A DNA stretch of 64,000 nucleotides from Nageia nagi (lineage: Eukaryota; Pinophyta). Where the stretch lies: assembly GCA_050084985.1 (NCBI GenBank), contig JBITNC010000002.1, forward strand, positions 1,984,001-2,048,000, in the 5' to 3' direction. Positions 12,300-24,637 of the stretch are shown piece after piece. The notes beneath the pieces were generated by a model. It did not search any database. It was given only the letters and a program-made list of their open reading frames with translations, and had not been told where the DNA came from. The position numbers and the translations under genes are program-made. The number at the start of each line of letters is the position of its first letter. The stretch's first letter is position 1.

Positions 12300-14320
12300 A
12301 ATATTCCATGATTTGAACATTCAAATTTTGACATTAGCAATTTTTTGTGCTATCTCTTTCCACTAATGACTACTATAGAGTACTACTTCAACTAACCTCT
12401 TTATTTCCATTGTAGGATGTAGTTGAGCTTCAAATACTCATAATTTGAACTTACTACCATCAGATCTTCTCCTATTGTAAGGACATATGCATCCATACCT
12501 TATTTCAAATGTACTAGACACCCATTTATGTTTTTACCTAATTTCTTAGGTAGATTTTGTCCTTTCGTCAAAATATTTGGAGTGTCAAATGCTCAATCTC
12601 CTTGCTAGAGATATGTATAGGGAACAAGTCCCATTATATTGTGATATTCTTGAATTCATTTTGCAATAGCCATAGCAAGAATTTTTCTCTATAACTCTTT
12701 TTTATGGTTGTGTGGTATGCTTTTATTTTTGAGCATATTTATATGAGAAAATACTTTCATATCTTTGCATAAGTGATCTAGATCAATACCAAAGTGAAAT
12801 TTATCTATGTGGTGGCATTTTAACTAGGTGGGTATGCATTAGTTATTTATTTTGTGCAATAGATTTGGGTATTTTCATGGTTATCTCAAACTATCCTTTT
12901 TTTTAATAAGTTTGAGGGCTACAAATTTTATTTTAGACCTTCTTTTGATGTGATTATTTTTGTGTTCAATAGATTATTTCAATAGCTTGCCAACTTGTTT
13001 TTGTTCTAGACCTCCTTTTGATGTGATTATTTTTTTGTTCGATAGATGGTTTCATAGTTCGATTTGACTATCATACCAATTATTACTTTATAATTTTGAA
13101 TTTCAAAAAATTGAATTTAAAAAATAGAGGGATACTTAGCAAAAAATTAACTCTAAATTTAAAGAGCAAAATAACATCTTTGAAAGCATAAAAAATCCTA
13201 GATGATATTTTGCATATAATTATAAATAGAGATAGATTCCCAATATTCCTCATAAATATTATGATTTTTACTATTTTCAAAAATAAAATAGCTATATCTC
13301 CTAATTTAATCTTTTAAATAAGCTAAAATTTAGATCCTTCAGAACTACCAAATGGATTTTGTACCAAAACAAACTATTTGAATTTTGTACCACGATAAAC
13401 AATACAATATTATAAAAAAATTAAATACGAGAAAATTTCATAGAAAGCAAAATTGAAATAACAATCAATACAAGGTAAAATAATTTTCAATAATCATAAT
13501 TATTATCTATGTAACAAAAATAAATTCTATATATAACATTTTTATAATCACCAAGAAATATATATTCGTAGAAAGCTAAGAAAGAAAGAAAGTATATTAA
13601 TATCCATGGGAGACAAACATCGATCTATGGGATGATTGTAGTGAGCCAATACATAGCATGTATGTTTCATAGTGAGAATAGAACATGGGACACAAGGTGT
13701 AATAAGGTCAACACATTCCCAACTCAACCAATAACCAAGATTTCAACCTTCAATAAGATTTCATCAATAGATCAATGTATATTAGGGTAAAGTAGAGTCA
13801 TCTTTAATGTCAGTTTTAAACCTATTGATTTTTAGCACCTATTAACAATTTTTAAATATCATCAATGTAGGAGGTGGGAGTTGAACTTGGAACCTTCAAT
13901 GTGAGTGTTATCACACCCACTTATTTCCCAACTCCCTCAACAAGAGATGATCAAAGAGGTAAAAATCAACACTTATTGTCCTTTAAACCTATTAGTTTAT
14001 AGGATCTATCAAGAGTTTTAAAATATCACCAATGTAGCAGATGAGAGTGGAATTGAAGTCCTTCCATGGATATGGATGCCTACACATCTTCCTAATGCAA
14101 TGCTAAAAAATATTAAAAAAAACATGTGAATATAACACAAAAAAATACTAAATATTAACAAGCATATCAATAATGTTAAATCCAACTTACTATCCTACGT
14201 CCTCCTTTTAAGTTAAACATAAAAGAACCAACATCATTCATTCCACAATCTTCATTCAAAAAAGATGAGATAAATATTATACATACTATAAAACTTCATA
14301 TCTATCTTTAATTTTATCTA
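12300..14320. other. AT-rich intergenic DNA with small tandem duplications
   Basis: No gene is recognised. Two short duplications are visible: a 73-bp period with copies starting TAGACC at 12934 and 13007, and a roughly 167-bp period with copies starting AAACCTATT at 13818 and 13985. On the minus strand at about 12430-12670 a frame stays fairly open, but I match it to no family. Part of 12.3-13.0 kb may be the other side of the LINE into which copia inserted. Confidence 0.5.
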
Positions 14321-14665
14321 CTCTTAACATTAATGCATTAATTATATTTACTTATAATAGAATTAAGGTCATGCTCAATGCCCATAAATTTCACTAAGGG
14401 GTCATATCTTAATTACTATCCTCTCTTCCATTTCTTCCACTCTTAACATTAATGCATCAATTATATTTACTTATAGTCGGATTACGCTTATGCCCAATGC
14501 CCTTAAATTTCATTTAGTAGTCATATCTTAATCACTATCATCTCTTAATTGCTTTGACTCTTAACATTAATGCACTAATTATATTTACTTATAATAGCAT
14601 TAGGGTCATGCCCAATGCCCATAATTATCATTTAGTAGTCATATCTTAATCACAATCCTCACTTC
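14321..14665. repeat. Three-copy tandem repeat, about 119 bp, upstream of the GC-rich gene
   Basis: Copies start CTCTTAACATTAATGCA at 14321, 14440 and 14558. Each contains TTATATTTACTTATA, a CAATGCCC block and GTCATATCTTAAT. Each copy also carries ATGCA and CATGC-type words resembling RY elements of plant promoters, although chance is likely in AT-rich DNA. The third copy ends about 350 bp before the likely main start codon, so the array is in or next to the promoter. Confidence 0.9.
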
Positions 14666-14906
14666 CGATGTAATCAGGCATTTAAAATGGTAAGACGGGT
14701 GGCACAAGAAAACGTCTGTAGACGGTGTCGAATGCGAAAGCTTTGTTTTTACTCCTCCCTGCCAGCTCTCTTCACGATACACCCCCGATATATCACATCC
14801 ATCTCGATCGGACGGCGCAGACAGTCCCCGATCATGTAGGAACGCATCCGCACCCGCACACGTACCCACCCCGCCCCAAATGCGACGTCCTGGCGCAATG
14901 GCTTGC

Positions 14907-14915
14907 TTATATATG
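14907..14915 (+). promoter_or_regulatory. Probable TATA box of the GC-rich gene
   Basis: TTATATATG stands out inside GC-rich flanking sequence, 103-111 bases upstream of the chosen ATG at 15018. A transcription start near 14937-14945 would follow. A CAATGG word lies just upstream (14896-14901) and an ACGT core near 14862. Placement is by spacing only. Confidence 0.5.
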
Positions 14916-14945
14916 TACGCAGAATGAAGAGAAGCTTCTGTGGAT

Positions 14946-14972
14946 TATGGGCTCCACGATGCAGTCGGTCTA
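14946..14972 (+). other. Possible short upstream ORF (8 codons)
   Basis: ATGGGCTCCACG... encodes MGSTMQSV and a stop, ending 45 bases before the main ATG and in a different frame. If transcription starts near 14940 it would be in the leader and could reduce translation of the main ORF. Another out-of-frame ATG at 14924 would count only if transcription starts further upstream. Confidence 0.35.
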
Positions 14973-15017
14973 AATCCCACGAGCCCAGTTTTTAGCAGTC
15001 TTTTTTCTGGGTCGGAG

Positions 15018-15932
15018 ATGAATATGAAAGTAAGCCTGAGCATGAACATCCCCTTGGACATGGGACTTTGCAGAAACCACCCTTTTGCAGAGCCTGGCGT
15101 GGGCATCTGTTCTTTATGCCTCAGAGAACGCCTGGCCAAGATTGCAGAAACTGAAACAGAGAAACAGAATCATCTCAGCAGGAATAATGTTCCTGATAAC
15201 GTCTACCTGGAGGGGAAGCCCAGAGTTGAGGAAGATGCATTGGGTTTACCGGAGGAATTTCAATGGAAGGACGGCAAATCCACGAGGAGGAGTTTCAGCT
15301 TGTTATCGCTCTTCAAAAGCGAAGAGACGGAGGAGTCCCACTGTTCTGAAAGGGATTCCGACGTCCGAAATCCGCAGGAGGAGGAGGAGGAGGCGAAGTT
15401 TATCTGTCTTGAACGTAAGGACGCGGCGGCTTGGATATCTTCGCTGCTGGGGAAGTCGAAATCGAAGCGGAGCAGTCTCTTTTCCGGCAGACCATCGTTC
15501 GAACCCCGGCGGCCTTCGCTGGACGAAGTTCTGAGCCGAAAGCTGAGCGCTTACGAAAAGAAGTGGTCCAGGCGGCGGCAAGCTCTGAGGTGTAGGGACG
15601 AAACGGAATATTTTTCCGACTCGTCCGTGAAGCCCAGAAATAGAAGGCTTTCTGGGCTTTTCAGTCGAGCAAGCCATAATAAGGCGAATGTACAGACTGG
15701 AAGGGTTGCCAACAGTACGCTAAATTTAGCAGGTGAAAATGGCGGAATCGGGTCTGAGGAAGTCAGTCACGACATATTTGGTGTTCATTTTAGCAGAAGA
15801 TCGAGTACTTCTTGGGCAAAAACCCTGGCAAGTACGCTATGGAAGCCGAGAAAACTCAGAGAAAACAAAGGCCATGGGGTATCGTCTTCTTCATTGGGTT
15901 TCATTGCGAGCCCGAAGCTTCCTAAGCGCTAA
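15018..15932 (+). CDS. Plant-specific protein with OCTOPUS/DUF740-like N-terminal Cys motif
   Basis: An uninterrupted, intronless frame of 304 residues from ATG 15018 (MNMKVSLSMN; a second ATG two codons on is equally usable) to TAA 15932. The frame is also open upstream, but only with a GTG, so 15018 is preferred. Residues 18-39 read LCRNHPFAEPGVGICSLC then LRERL: Cys18, His21, Cys31, Cys34. This resembles the conserved N-terminal motif of plant OCTOPUS/DUF740-type proteins (CxRHP...GxCxxCLxERL), which are membrane-associated polarity and vascular factors. Beyond it lie an acidic Glu run encoded by a GAG microsatellite (15377-15397), many Ser/Arg-rich patches (KSKSKRSSLFSGRPSF, SRRRQALRCRDE, FSRRSSTSW) and a basic C-terminus KLPKR. 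No transmembrane segment is seen. GC content is far above the flanks and no stop interrupts it, so it looks like a functional host gene. Specific function is unknown; it is shorter than classic OCTOPUS proteins. Confidence 0.82.
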   Translation: MNMKVSLSMNIPLDMGLCRNHPFAEPGVGICSLCLRERLAKIAETETEKQNHLSRNNVPDNVYLEGKPRVEEDALGLPEEFQWKDGKSTRRSFSLLSLFKSEETEESHCSERDSDVRNPQEEEEEAKFICLERKDAAAWISSLLGKSKSKRSSLFSGRPSFEPRRPSLDEVLSRKLSAYEKKWSRRRQALRCRDETEYFSDSSVKPRNRRLSGLFSRASHNKANVQTGRVANSTLNLAGENGGIGSEEVSHDIFGVHFSRRSSTSWAKTLASTLWKPRKLRENKGHGVSSSSLGFIASPKLPKR

Positions 15933-16097
15933 ATTCTTTGTGCAAAATATTTTGTAGGTTTTGGAAGGTGTGGAATGTGGAGTATAACTTCCATCGCCAT
16001 AATTTCGATCAGCTATGGCTATGGCGATGGAATGGGGATGAAGTTTTGCTTGCTGTTATCGAAGTAAGGCGACTGTGCGTGCGTGAAATCTGACAAA
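15933..16097 (+). other. Probable 3' UTR of the GC-rich gene
   Basis: GC content falls just after the stop codon. No strong AATAAA is present here; the first clear one (16384) lies inside the downstream duplicated unit. The 3' end could therefore use either a weak signal here or that one. Confidence 0.4.
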
Positions 16098-18290
16098 GAT
16101 GCTGTTTTTTCAAAAGAATAGTAAGAAATTCCGCTTCGCTTATGTCGGTGTCGTGCTTCGAGTTCTGTCCTGCTCTTTTTTTTTATTAATGCTTGTAAAT
16201 TAGCTGGGGTTTCGAAATGGCAACCAAAATTATTATTATAGAAGAAATGAGAACAAACTATAGCTGTCATATATTAAGATTAGGGTTCAAAAGGTTCCAT
16301 AACATGGCTAGGAATGTTATGGAGAGTGAGATTTGAAAGAGGAACTTGCCCCTACACTTTTTGTTTTTATAAATATTTATATTAATAAAGAATAAAATAT
16401 AGATAGTTTAGATAGGAAAAACAAAAGGTTGGGTGGCATTGATCATGGATTAAAAAAATAATTAAAGTTTTTAAAAGTTTTAAAGGTATGTTATGTAAGG
16501 AATAGTTAATTAGTTTGGATCGATAACTCTCATCTTTTGTTTTTAGTGGGGATAACATATTCATTTTTTCATTTAGATTTGGATATTAAATCTTTCCTTT
16601 TTTTAAATATCATGTTTGAAGTAGTAACGAGAGTGTTAGATGTGTTGCTTTCTAGCCATTGGATTTGAAGTATCAACAAGAACTATTCAAGTGATATCAA
16701 ACTTAACTAAAGAAATAGTCAAAGACAAACAAGGGACTTTGCCAAGATGGTACAAGGGTCTGTTGTATGTCGAGGGAAGGGATGGTAAAGTGGTAAGCAC
16801 GACCATCATGACAAGCTCGACATATGTCATTTCTTTGACCTAGATTAATTAAGAGATCAAGTCCTCTCAAGAGGTATAAAACTAATAATGCAAGGGATAT
16901 TTCTCCAATGGTTAATGACCAAATGAGCTACCCTCAGAGATATTTTCTTAGCTTGAATTGAAATTTATAAGAAAAACATCAAAGACCACTTGCAACCTGT
17001 TAGAGCAATAAACAATATTAGTAGGCAAAGCTTATAAGAAGATTACTTAATTTTTTGCTTTCGATAATATAAATAGAATTACCACTTGAAAAAAATGTTA
17101 AATCTCTAAATGTGAGGGTGTAAGGTGTGAAGAGTCTTCTAAAATGATTTGGTGCTAGGAGAACCATAAAAGATGCACTAAAGTGAAAAAGGAAAATGTT
17201 TATATCCAACCATCTTATGCTTTGACATAAAATAAGAAAAGATATTATTGTCATGATATTGTTTTCAAAAGAATAGTAAGAAATTATGCTTCGTTTTTAT
17301 TGCATGTCGTTATCATGTTTTGAGTTCTATCCTCCTCTTATTTTAATACGTTTAAGTTTGTTGGAGTTTCAAATTGAAACCAAAATTATTATTATTATAA
17401 AATAGATCACAACAAACTAAAATTATTATTTATTAAGATTAGGGTTGAAATGGTTCCCTATATATGGCTAGGAATTTTATAAAGAATAATATTTGAAACC
17501 ATGATGGCTTGTTCCTCCTTTTGTTTTTTTTAATAAATACTTCTATTGAAGAATCAAATGAAGATGCTTTAGATAATAATAATAAAAAAAAGGTTGGGTG
17601 GCATTTATCATGCCTTTAAAAATAATGAAAGTTTTTAAAAACTTCAAAACCATGTTAAGCAAGGGAAAAATAAGGATGTTAAACACTCATCAAAATTTTC
17701 ATTATAAGAACAAATTTCAAGTATAGATAATCAAATTGGGTTGATAGATTCCATTCCTCATAATTACTAAAGATAGAAAACTCATTTCTCCATCTACATG
17801 CAAACATTATTAAATCCTTCTTTTCTTTAAAGATCACACTTGAAGTGGTAATAACATTAGACCATATCATATAAATTCCCCTATTTATTCTTGATTTTTA
17901 GAGATCGATCCTTCTTAAGTGGAACCTAACAAATAATACATGGGGTATTCCTCTAATGGTAATTGAGGATCTCCATATGATCTAGTTATATATCCATTTT
18001 CCTAGCTTGAATTGAAATTTGCAACAAAACATCATAGATCGCTTATAACTTGTCAGAGTAATAAATAATCTTTATAGGAAAAACATGCAAAAAGATTTCA
18101 TTATTTCTATATTTCCATAACATGCATAGAATTCCCACGTGAACAAAAATTCAAATCTCTAAATGTGAGGGTGGAAGGTGTGAAGAGTATCCTAAAATTA
18201 TTTATTTCCAGGAGAACCACAAAAGATGCACAAGAGTGAAAAAGGAAAAGATTCATTTCCAAACATCATATGCTTTGACATAAGGCCAAA
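16098..18290. repeat. Tandem direct duplication, about 1.1 kb per unit
   Basis: Unit 1 (16098-17254) and unit 2 (17255 to about 18290) match from beginning to end. Both start with a CAAAAGAATAGTAAGAAATT stretch (16110 and 17264). Both contain AAGATTAGGGTT, then GGTTGGGTGGCATT, and both end with AAATCTCTAAATGTGAGGGT followed by a GCTTTGACATAA block. The copies differ by many substitutions and indels, so the duplication is old. No LTR-type TG...CA ends, PBS or coding motif was found, so this is probably segmental rather than a retrotransposon. Unit 1 begins within about 170 bp of the gene's stop codon. Confidence 0.88.
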
Positions 18291-21200
18291 AAGTGTGTAT
18301 AAAATCTTTTGGGAGGTAATAGTGAGAATAGAGGGATACTGAAGAGCTTAAGTCAATCGTTGATGGGTAGATCATAAAATAATATACTAGATGAAAAAGA
18401 TACCAATTTAGGTTCTAGATATGGGGCCCAAATAGTTCGAAACCATTATTCCTATACATGCCTATGTGAGTAAAGATCCCATTGTTTACTAAGAGTATCA
18501 ACCATGGGTAGGTGTGGTGAAAGCCAAGAGTGGTCAAGCCTAGGTTTTTAATTAAGCATGGAGTTATCATGCTACTACTTCCAATCCTTACACCATACCT
18601 TCTAAGAAGGGATTCCAATTTTATGGTGTAAATGGATTAGCACATGTTCCTTAATCTCTTCAAAGGTATCCTTATTAGCATTATAAAGTATAAATTTGGA
18701 ACATAGTTTAACCTAAGAGACCCAATCTCTAATGTGAGTGCAAAAGTGTTCAAACATAATATATATTCTTCTTCTAATTTTTTTTGCATGTAACCAAGGA
18801 GCATTTACAAATCAAGCTCTCTGAATAGTGATGACTAGGGAATACCAAAGGCTAAGAAGGTTGATAGAATGTCCCTTATGGGGGATATCTCCATCCCATT
18901 TAATCCAAGGCTTAGAAAATTACTATGCCTTTCAAATGCTTATAATAATAAAGTAGCCAAATATTTTAATGGTAATAGGGACCACTAGTAAGGAAGGAAA
19001 ATTCATATCCTTCCATATTTTAGATCCATAGAGAGAACCCAAATAGATGTAATGGAGGACTAGTATTTTTTATACCTCATCCTCTTTTAAGTCTTGTATA
19101 ATCCATTTGTTTAAACGTCCATCCCTTATCGATGATAATGCATAAGACTAAGGCCTCTTAAGGATTTGAGAATATAACAAAACTTTTACGCTACTTTATG
19201 AAATTTAAAGGAAGATGAAGATGAATTGGTCAATAAGAAATCTTTAAGAAGCTTCTCCAACCTTTGATAATAGGCCTAAGAGGGGACCCTCTAGGATGGT
19301 TAATATATTTGCATAGCAACCAACACCTTGGAGTATACTTCAAACTTCCCTGCTATGGAAAGTATTTTCAATGCCCAATTGGATAGTTCTGCTTTGACCT
19401 TCAAAATCACATACTTCTGTAGTTCTAACAAAGATCTTTTAAAGGTAAAAGATATGAAAAGGAATTTAAATATTCCACCACATTGAATTCATGATCATTG
19501 AAATTATGAAATCCAAATAGATATTGGTTGATAAGACTATTTAAAATACATGGTATTTCACTATTGAATGTTGTATTTTAAGTCTAAACAAAAGATTTTC
19601 TACTATTGATAAAGTACCCATTGATGAGCTAGACTATGTTATGGGGTACATAAATCCCTCATATAAACCCTTATGATACTTTCTGGAGAAGGAAGTAGTC
19701 AAACATTTAAGTATAAGAATATATAGTGAGGGGGCAAGGGGATACCCCTAATGGATAGACCATAAGAGTCCAATAGTCACTTAATATATTTGGTTTGTAT
19801 TAAGCATAGAGAAAACATTGAAGAAAAGTATATATCAACTATTTAGGTAAATTTCTCTAAGAAACTTAGAGCTTTGAGCATGTCTAAAATGAAGTGCTAC
19901 TCTATTGAATCATAAGCTTTTTCATAATCAATATTGAAAAGTAAGGAAAATTTATTCATCTAACATGCCTATTCCATCCCTTTTCAAACTCCAAGAACAT
20001 TATCTAAGATATATTATCTATGAATAAAACTAGTCTTCTCAAGCTAGATAATGATTATGAGAAGAGATCTAAGTTGAAGGGAAAAATCCTTTGGAAATAT
20101 TGTATAAGATACATTCAAAGAGGTTATAGGTTACCAATTGATGTTAATCTCATGGACTCTACTTTCATAATAAATTATGTATTGCATTGATTGATGATAA
20201 AGCTAAGAGATTTAGATCCATGGCTTTTTAGTAGAAATGCAAGAGGTCTAACTCTATTGTCTCCCAGATATATTTAAAAATTTTGCATGAGAAATCAGCC
20301 CAAGGTCTTTATCATTGGCCATGTGTGACAATGTCTTAACAATCTCATCTACATTGAGGGGATTATCATAGAGAGAGTGTTGATATTTTAAAAAATTATA
20401 ATTAGAAACCACTTCTAAGCATTCCTACAATGCTTGATCTCATTTGGGAGAAAGGGGTTGAGAGGAAAAAAGACTATTTATAGTAAGAGGAAAACCCATG
20501 TAAGATATCACGGGTGGAGGTGAGGCATTTATCACCTTCCTCAAGATATTTGAGGTACGTTTAATTATTGCATGGTTAGATATGAAACATATCCTTCATC
20601 TTCCTATCATCGTCAATCTTAATTAAGCTAGTGTAGTTTATCATTTAATTTAACTCATTTTATCTAGTATAGATTAGAGAGCTTGATATTATGTTGTATT
20701 TAAGGTACATGTAATTATAGGTAAGCATTGAAAAAGTTACCTTCAAGGTTGATAGAATCCAACATGAGATTATTTTGGAGAGCCACATTAACATGATGGT
20801 GAATTATACAAGTATCTAAACAAAATTATATAGGAAGCTTGTTGTTATACTGATGGAATTATTCCATCTTTCAATCTAACCCATAGTTCTTAAAAGTCAA
20901 TAATAAGAGTCCAAATGCATTGTATATAAATCTTGGTGGTAGGCTGGCAAAGAAAATAGGTTTTGAAGTAAAAAGGGGATTTGAAGTAGTGAGGAGGAGA
21001 ATAAAAACATTGGATACATAATGAAATGGATGTGTGGTCTAATAAGATTGCATTTAGAATAACAAAAATAGAAGGGGATACAATTTTCATGATATGGAAA
21101 GGATAAAGTGTCCTAGTCTAACAACATTACTTAGTCCAATATTTTTAATATTTTATCAACCCCACTTTGATGGTTGGACCAAGTGAACCATAAGAGGCTA

Positions 21201-23200
21201 AGAATATTTACATGTAAAAAATAAGAGTTAGGATCTAGCAATCCTAACTTATTCTTCATGAAGTTCTAGGAAAAAACTCCCCATAACATCATTACAGTAA
21301 ATTTATATAGCTTATCTTAACTATTAGGCATTCCACAATGTTATGAAATCATCACAAAGTAAGCAAGTGGTAGGTGGCAATTAGATGGAAAGTCAATACC
21401 ATAAATTATACCTATTTGGAGCATTATTTGGTGCATAAATGTTAATAATTGTAAAAGGGTGTTCATAAATATATAAAAGGATACATACAATATGACTAAT
21501 AAGCTCTACTCCCTATGAAACTACTTGGGCATGCCAATGAGTTTTAAGGAAAAATACTACTCTACCTTGATACGTCTCATAATTAGTATGGAAGAACTAG
21601 ATGGAGGATAAAATAAAGTGGCATGGATGTTGTAGAGGGGAGTTGGTAACCTTGATTTCTTATAGATAAAAAAATATTAGACCTCATACATCTATGAAAA
21701 GGCTAATAGGATCTAGGGAACTACATATTTGTGGGTTGGGTCCGTCAACCCTCACACATTATGAGAGATAAAATTCATGAAGTTGTATTGAGTTTTGAAT
21801 TACCTATAATATATTTACATTTTGTAAAGTCTATAAGAGATTTATAAATATTAGACATAAAAAAAATATTTATGATTATCCTATATTAAATTTATCAACC
21901 ATCATTTCTTATCATGTTAAGTCCATGGGGAACTTCGAGAGTGATGAACCACACTAGTTTGTGAGGAGGTGAGAACTATCTCATCACCTTGAAACTTTGG
22001 AGAGTTGTAGGAGAAACATTGATATAGGTGGTATGTTTTGGAACCTTAGAAGATTCAAAGAGAGTGACCAAGTTTGGAGAGGTTAGGAGATGAGGTACCG
22101 ACATCGAGGGTTTGGATTGAATTAATATGGTACTAGTATTTTCCCAAGCTCCTATTGTTTACTATTAGCCACTCCTTTTGATAGGCTATAAAAGTTTATG
22201 AATTGGTTTCTTGCCACTATGACCCACTAACTACTGGGGATTTAGACTTTAAATGTCCCTCAATTAATGAATGGTCCCTTATATTATGTGTAGTTTACTA
22301 AAATTGATAATAAGTATTCAAGAGGTTGTTGTACACAACTTGTTGCTAAAGATATATGCCTTTAACATGGACCTCAAGAAACTCTTTATCTTCCTTGGTT
22401 AAGTTTATTTCCATATAAATACTTTTGTAGGGGTAAGCCAAATATAATTTTGATTGCTTCATATATATGAAATGTCCTAGTGGGGTCACTAAGGTTTGGA
22501 TGTAGGGTTAAATAGAATAATGAATCTTAAGAAATTTGACTTGTATTGGTACTTTAAAAGAGACCTCTTGTAAGACTATGAAAATTTTAATCTAGGGTTG
22601 GAAAATGAGAAAAGTGGTGTAGATATATCATGGTCCTTTATTAATAATGGTAAAGGGCATGCTAATATTAGTGAATCAAAAGTAAAAAAACCTCTTGGTC
22701 ATATTTTGCACACTTTCTATTCTAGCATCATGGATAACAAGTGAATTATATCTAGTGATAAATAATGGCTTCATGAACAATATAACCCATAAAATACCCT
22801 ATAAGTGTATTTTTCTATAACTTGTAGATTATAAGAATTACAATATTAGGGGTGGAGTCTTATCTTTTAGGATACCTTGGGAGAAAACTATAACCAGTTC
22901 TTTTCCCTAGTCCCCTAACGCTCTCCTTCAAGAGTTTTTACTAAATTAGAAGTCTTTGTTGAAGATAAAATATTATAATAATAATTCTCACCAAAGACAA
23001 TGTGGTTACTATGTACAATAGTAAATGTGGATCGGTGAGGGAGATTGGGTATAGATACAATGAAGACAAGATGACAAGAATAAAAAATATATGCAAAATC
23101 CTTAGTGACATGCAAAGCTCTACAAAAGAACATCTTTATCCCCCATTTTAAAGGAAGGAAAGAAACCAAATTCCTCCTTTCTTATTAAATCAAAGAAAAT
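18290..23200 (-). pseudogene. Second decayed L1-type LINE (ORF1 and ORF2 remnants)
   Basis: Minus-strand pieces are in the right order. A possible ORF1 region lies above 22.2 kb, with a zinc-knuckle-like remnant EGHLKSKSPVVS at about 22240-22270. An endonuclease-like part has INIYAPNNAPNR (about 21416-21450), the NVYAPN motif of LINE endonucleases. The RT part has IDYEKAYDSIE, stop, HF (about 19889-19939), the D-x-x-K-A-F-D-x-V-x-W family motif, and GYPLAPSLYI (about 19709-19755), the QGxPLxPxLF motif. Stops and frameshifts are dense throughout. The sequence differs from the LINE at 52-58 kb in its QGYPLAP-type RT motif, so it is another subfamily. The limits are approximate; no target duplication was located. 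Confidence 0.72.
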
Positions 23201-23439
23201 CTTTTACCTTAGTTACAAAGGGGAAAATTATGGTGAGATAAGGCTTTAAGATTATTCAAGTCATAATGATATCATTATTTTAGATATTTACACTATAATA
23301 TTTTTGAAAGCATGGTAAAAGGTAATGGTGAATCCTTGAAATAAGAAAAAATCAAATTTTAAAATATCAAGAGAAAAAAAAGGGAGAAATGATGTGAAAG
23401 TTTAAAAAACTTTAAGAATTAAGTATTTAACATATTTTA

Positions 23440-23645
23440 AATTCATATATATAACACACACATAGATACATACATGTATTTATATGTATGCATGTATATC
23501 TATATATAATTATTTGTTCATTTTAATAATTGAGTTTTAAATCATTTTAATAGTGTAGATACACACACGTGTATGTATGTATGTATGTATATATAATTTT
23601 CACTTCACTTTAATAATTTAATTTTAAATAATTTTAATAGTGTTT
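23440..23645. repeat. Tandem duplication with TATG/TACA microsatellites
   Basis: Two related units each combine a (GTAT)n/(ACAC)n-rich part (around 23455-23505 and 23560-23594) with an AATTTTAATAATT...TTTTAATAGTGT block. The longest clean run is GTATGTATGTATGTATGTAT near 23572-23591. Replication slippage explains it. Confidence 0.8.
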
Positions 23646-24169
23646 AGAGCTTTTTAGAGAAGAAATAATGAATTAATGATAATATCCATGATATTGATAG
23701 TGTTTAGTGCAATAAGCATCTAGTATAAGTACTTCCCTATGTTTTTATTATATTTTTAGTTTAAATCATTGTATTTATTATCATTTTAATGATATTTCTT
23801 AAAATAATATGGATCATGATATATATTAAACATATAATAGAAAATTATGGTGGTTCATACTATTTTCCAAAAAAGGCATGGTGATTTTCTATGTAGTTCA
23901 TTTGTATGTGAAGAAACTGCAATAAAGAAATGTTTGACCTATAATATTTTTCATTATGTTGTAGCATTTTTAATTAATTAATATTGCATTTATTTATTCT
24001 TATTTTTGCAAATGAGAGTGCCACAATTGGTGCATCAATATTATTATAGGGATTCAATTTAGGCTATGAGAGGATTATATTTTGACTACATAGTTTTGGT
24101 GGTAATAGAGTTATAACATATAATGGAATTCCTAAAAATTGTAGTAGAAATAATCTTAATAATGAATCT

Positions 24170-24637
24170 TGTGAAGATGGAAGCCAAACATGAGAAAATT
24201 CCATCTGCTAATATGGGAGAAAAAATAACCCTAGAAGATATATACATGATCATATGCTAACTGGGAAAAGGTAGGTAGGTCATTCTTAGGGATATGATGA
24301 TCGAAATGGAGATGTAATAGGTGGATACCCTACATTATGGATACCCTATCATCAATTCCATTGAGTGTTCCCTATATTATATTGATTTTGGTTAAGTTTA
24401 TTAACTATTGTGTACTTTTTGATAAAGGAAACTAACTTTTTAAAACTAGGCTAGGGTATGACATCTTTAGAAACATGGTCAATCATAAAAGGTTATGCTT
24501 TTGGATGAGCTATATTATGGTCCATATGTACTATAATATGTATATAATTTTCTTTAGGATAGAAAATAATTTATTTTGATAAATAATGTTATGGGTATGG
24601 TATTTTGATCATGTTATCATTGACCATCCCATTAGGT
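24170..24637 (+). other. Weak coding-like remnant, possibly plant mobile domain N-terminus
   Basis: One plus frame reads PSANMGEKITLEDIYMI and, further on, VMLLDELYYGPY. The piece GxxxTLEDIYxI resembles the start of plant mobile domain proteins, but stops are frequent and the match is short. The LARD-like element starts at 24638 and would interrupt any such gene. Low certainty. Confidence 0.25.

Noticed and set aside
12430-12670. Minus-strand coding-like stretch beside the copia element as LINE endonuclease
   Set aside because: No endonuclease motif (NxYxPN, GDFN, SDH) could be read, so the family was left open.
14321-14665. Regular repeats as a CRISPR array
   Set aside because: The 119-bp units are adjacent and without unique spacers, and the context is a plant genome. 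The same holds for 47781-48130 and 45181-45600.
15085-15534. 149-codon plus-strand ORF in another frame of the same gene
   Set aside because: Overlaps the better frame, which has the conserved Cys motif. Its product is an Arg-rich frame artefact.
15303-15677. 124-codon minus-strand ORF opposite the GC-rich gene
   Set aside because: Shadow of the sense gene. The product is a Pro/Arg/Leu string created by the GAG microsatellite and Ser/Arg codons on the other strand.
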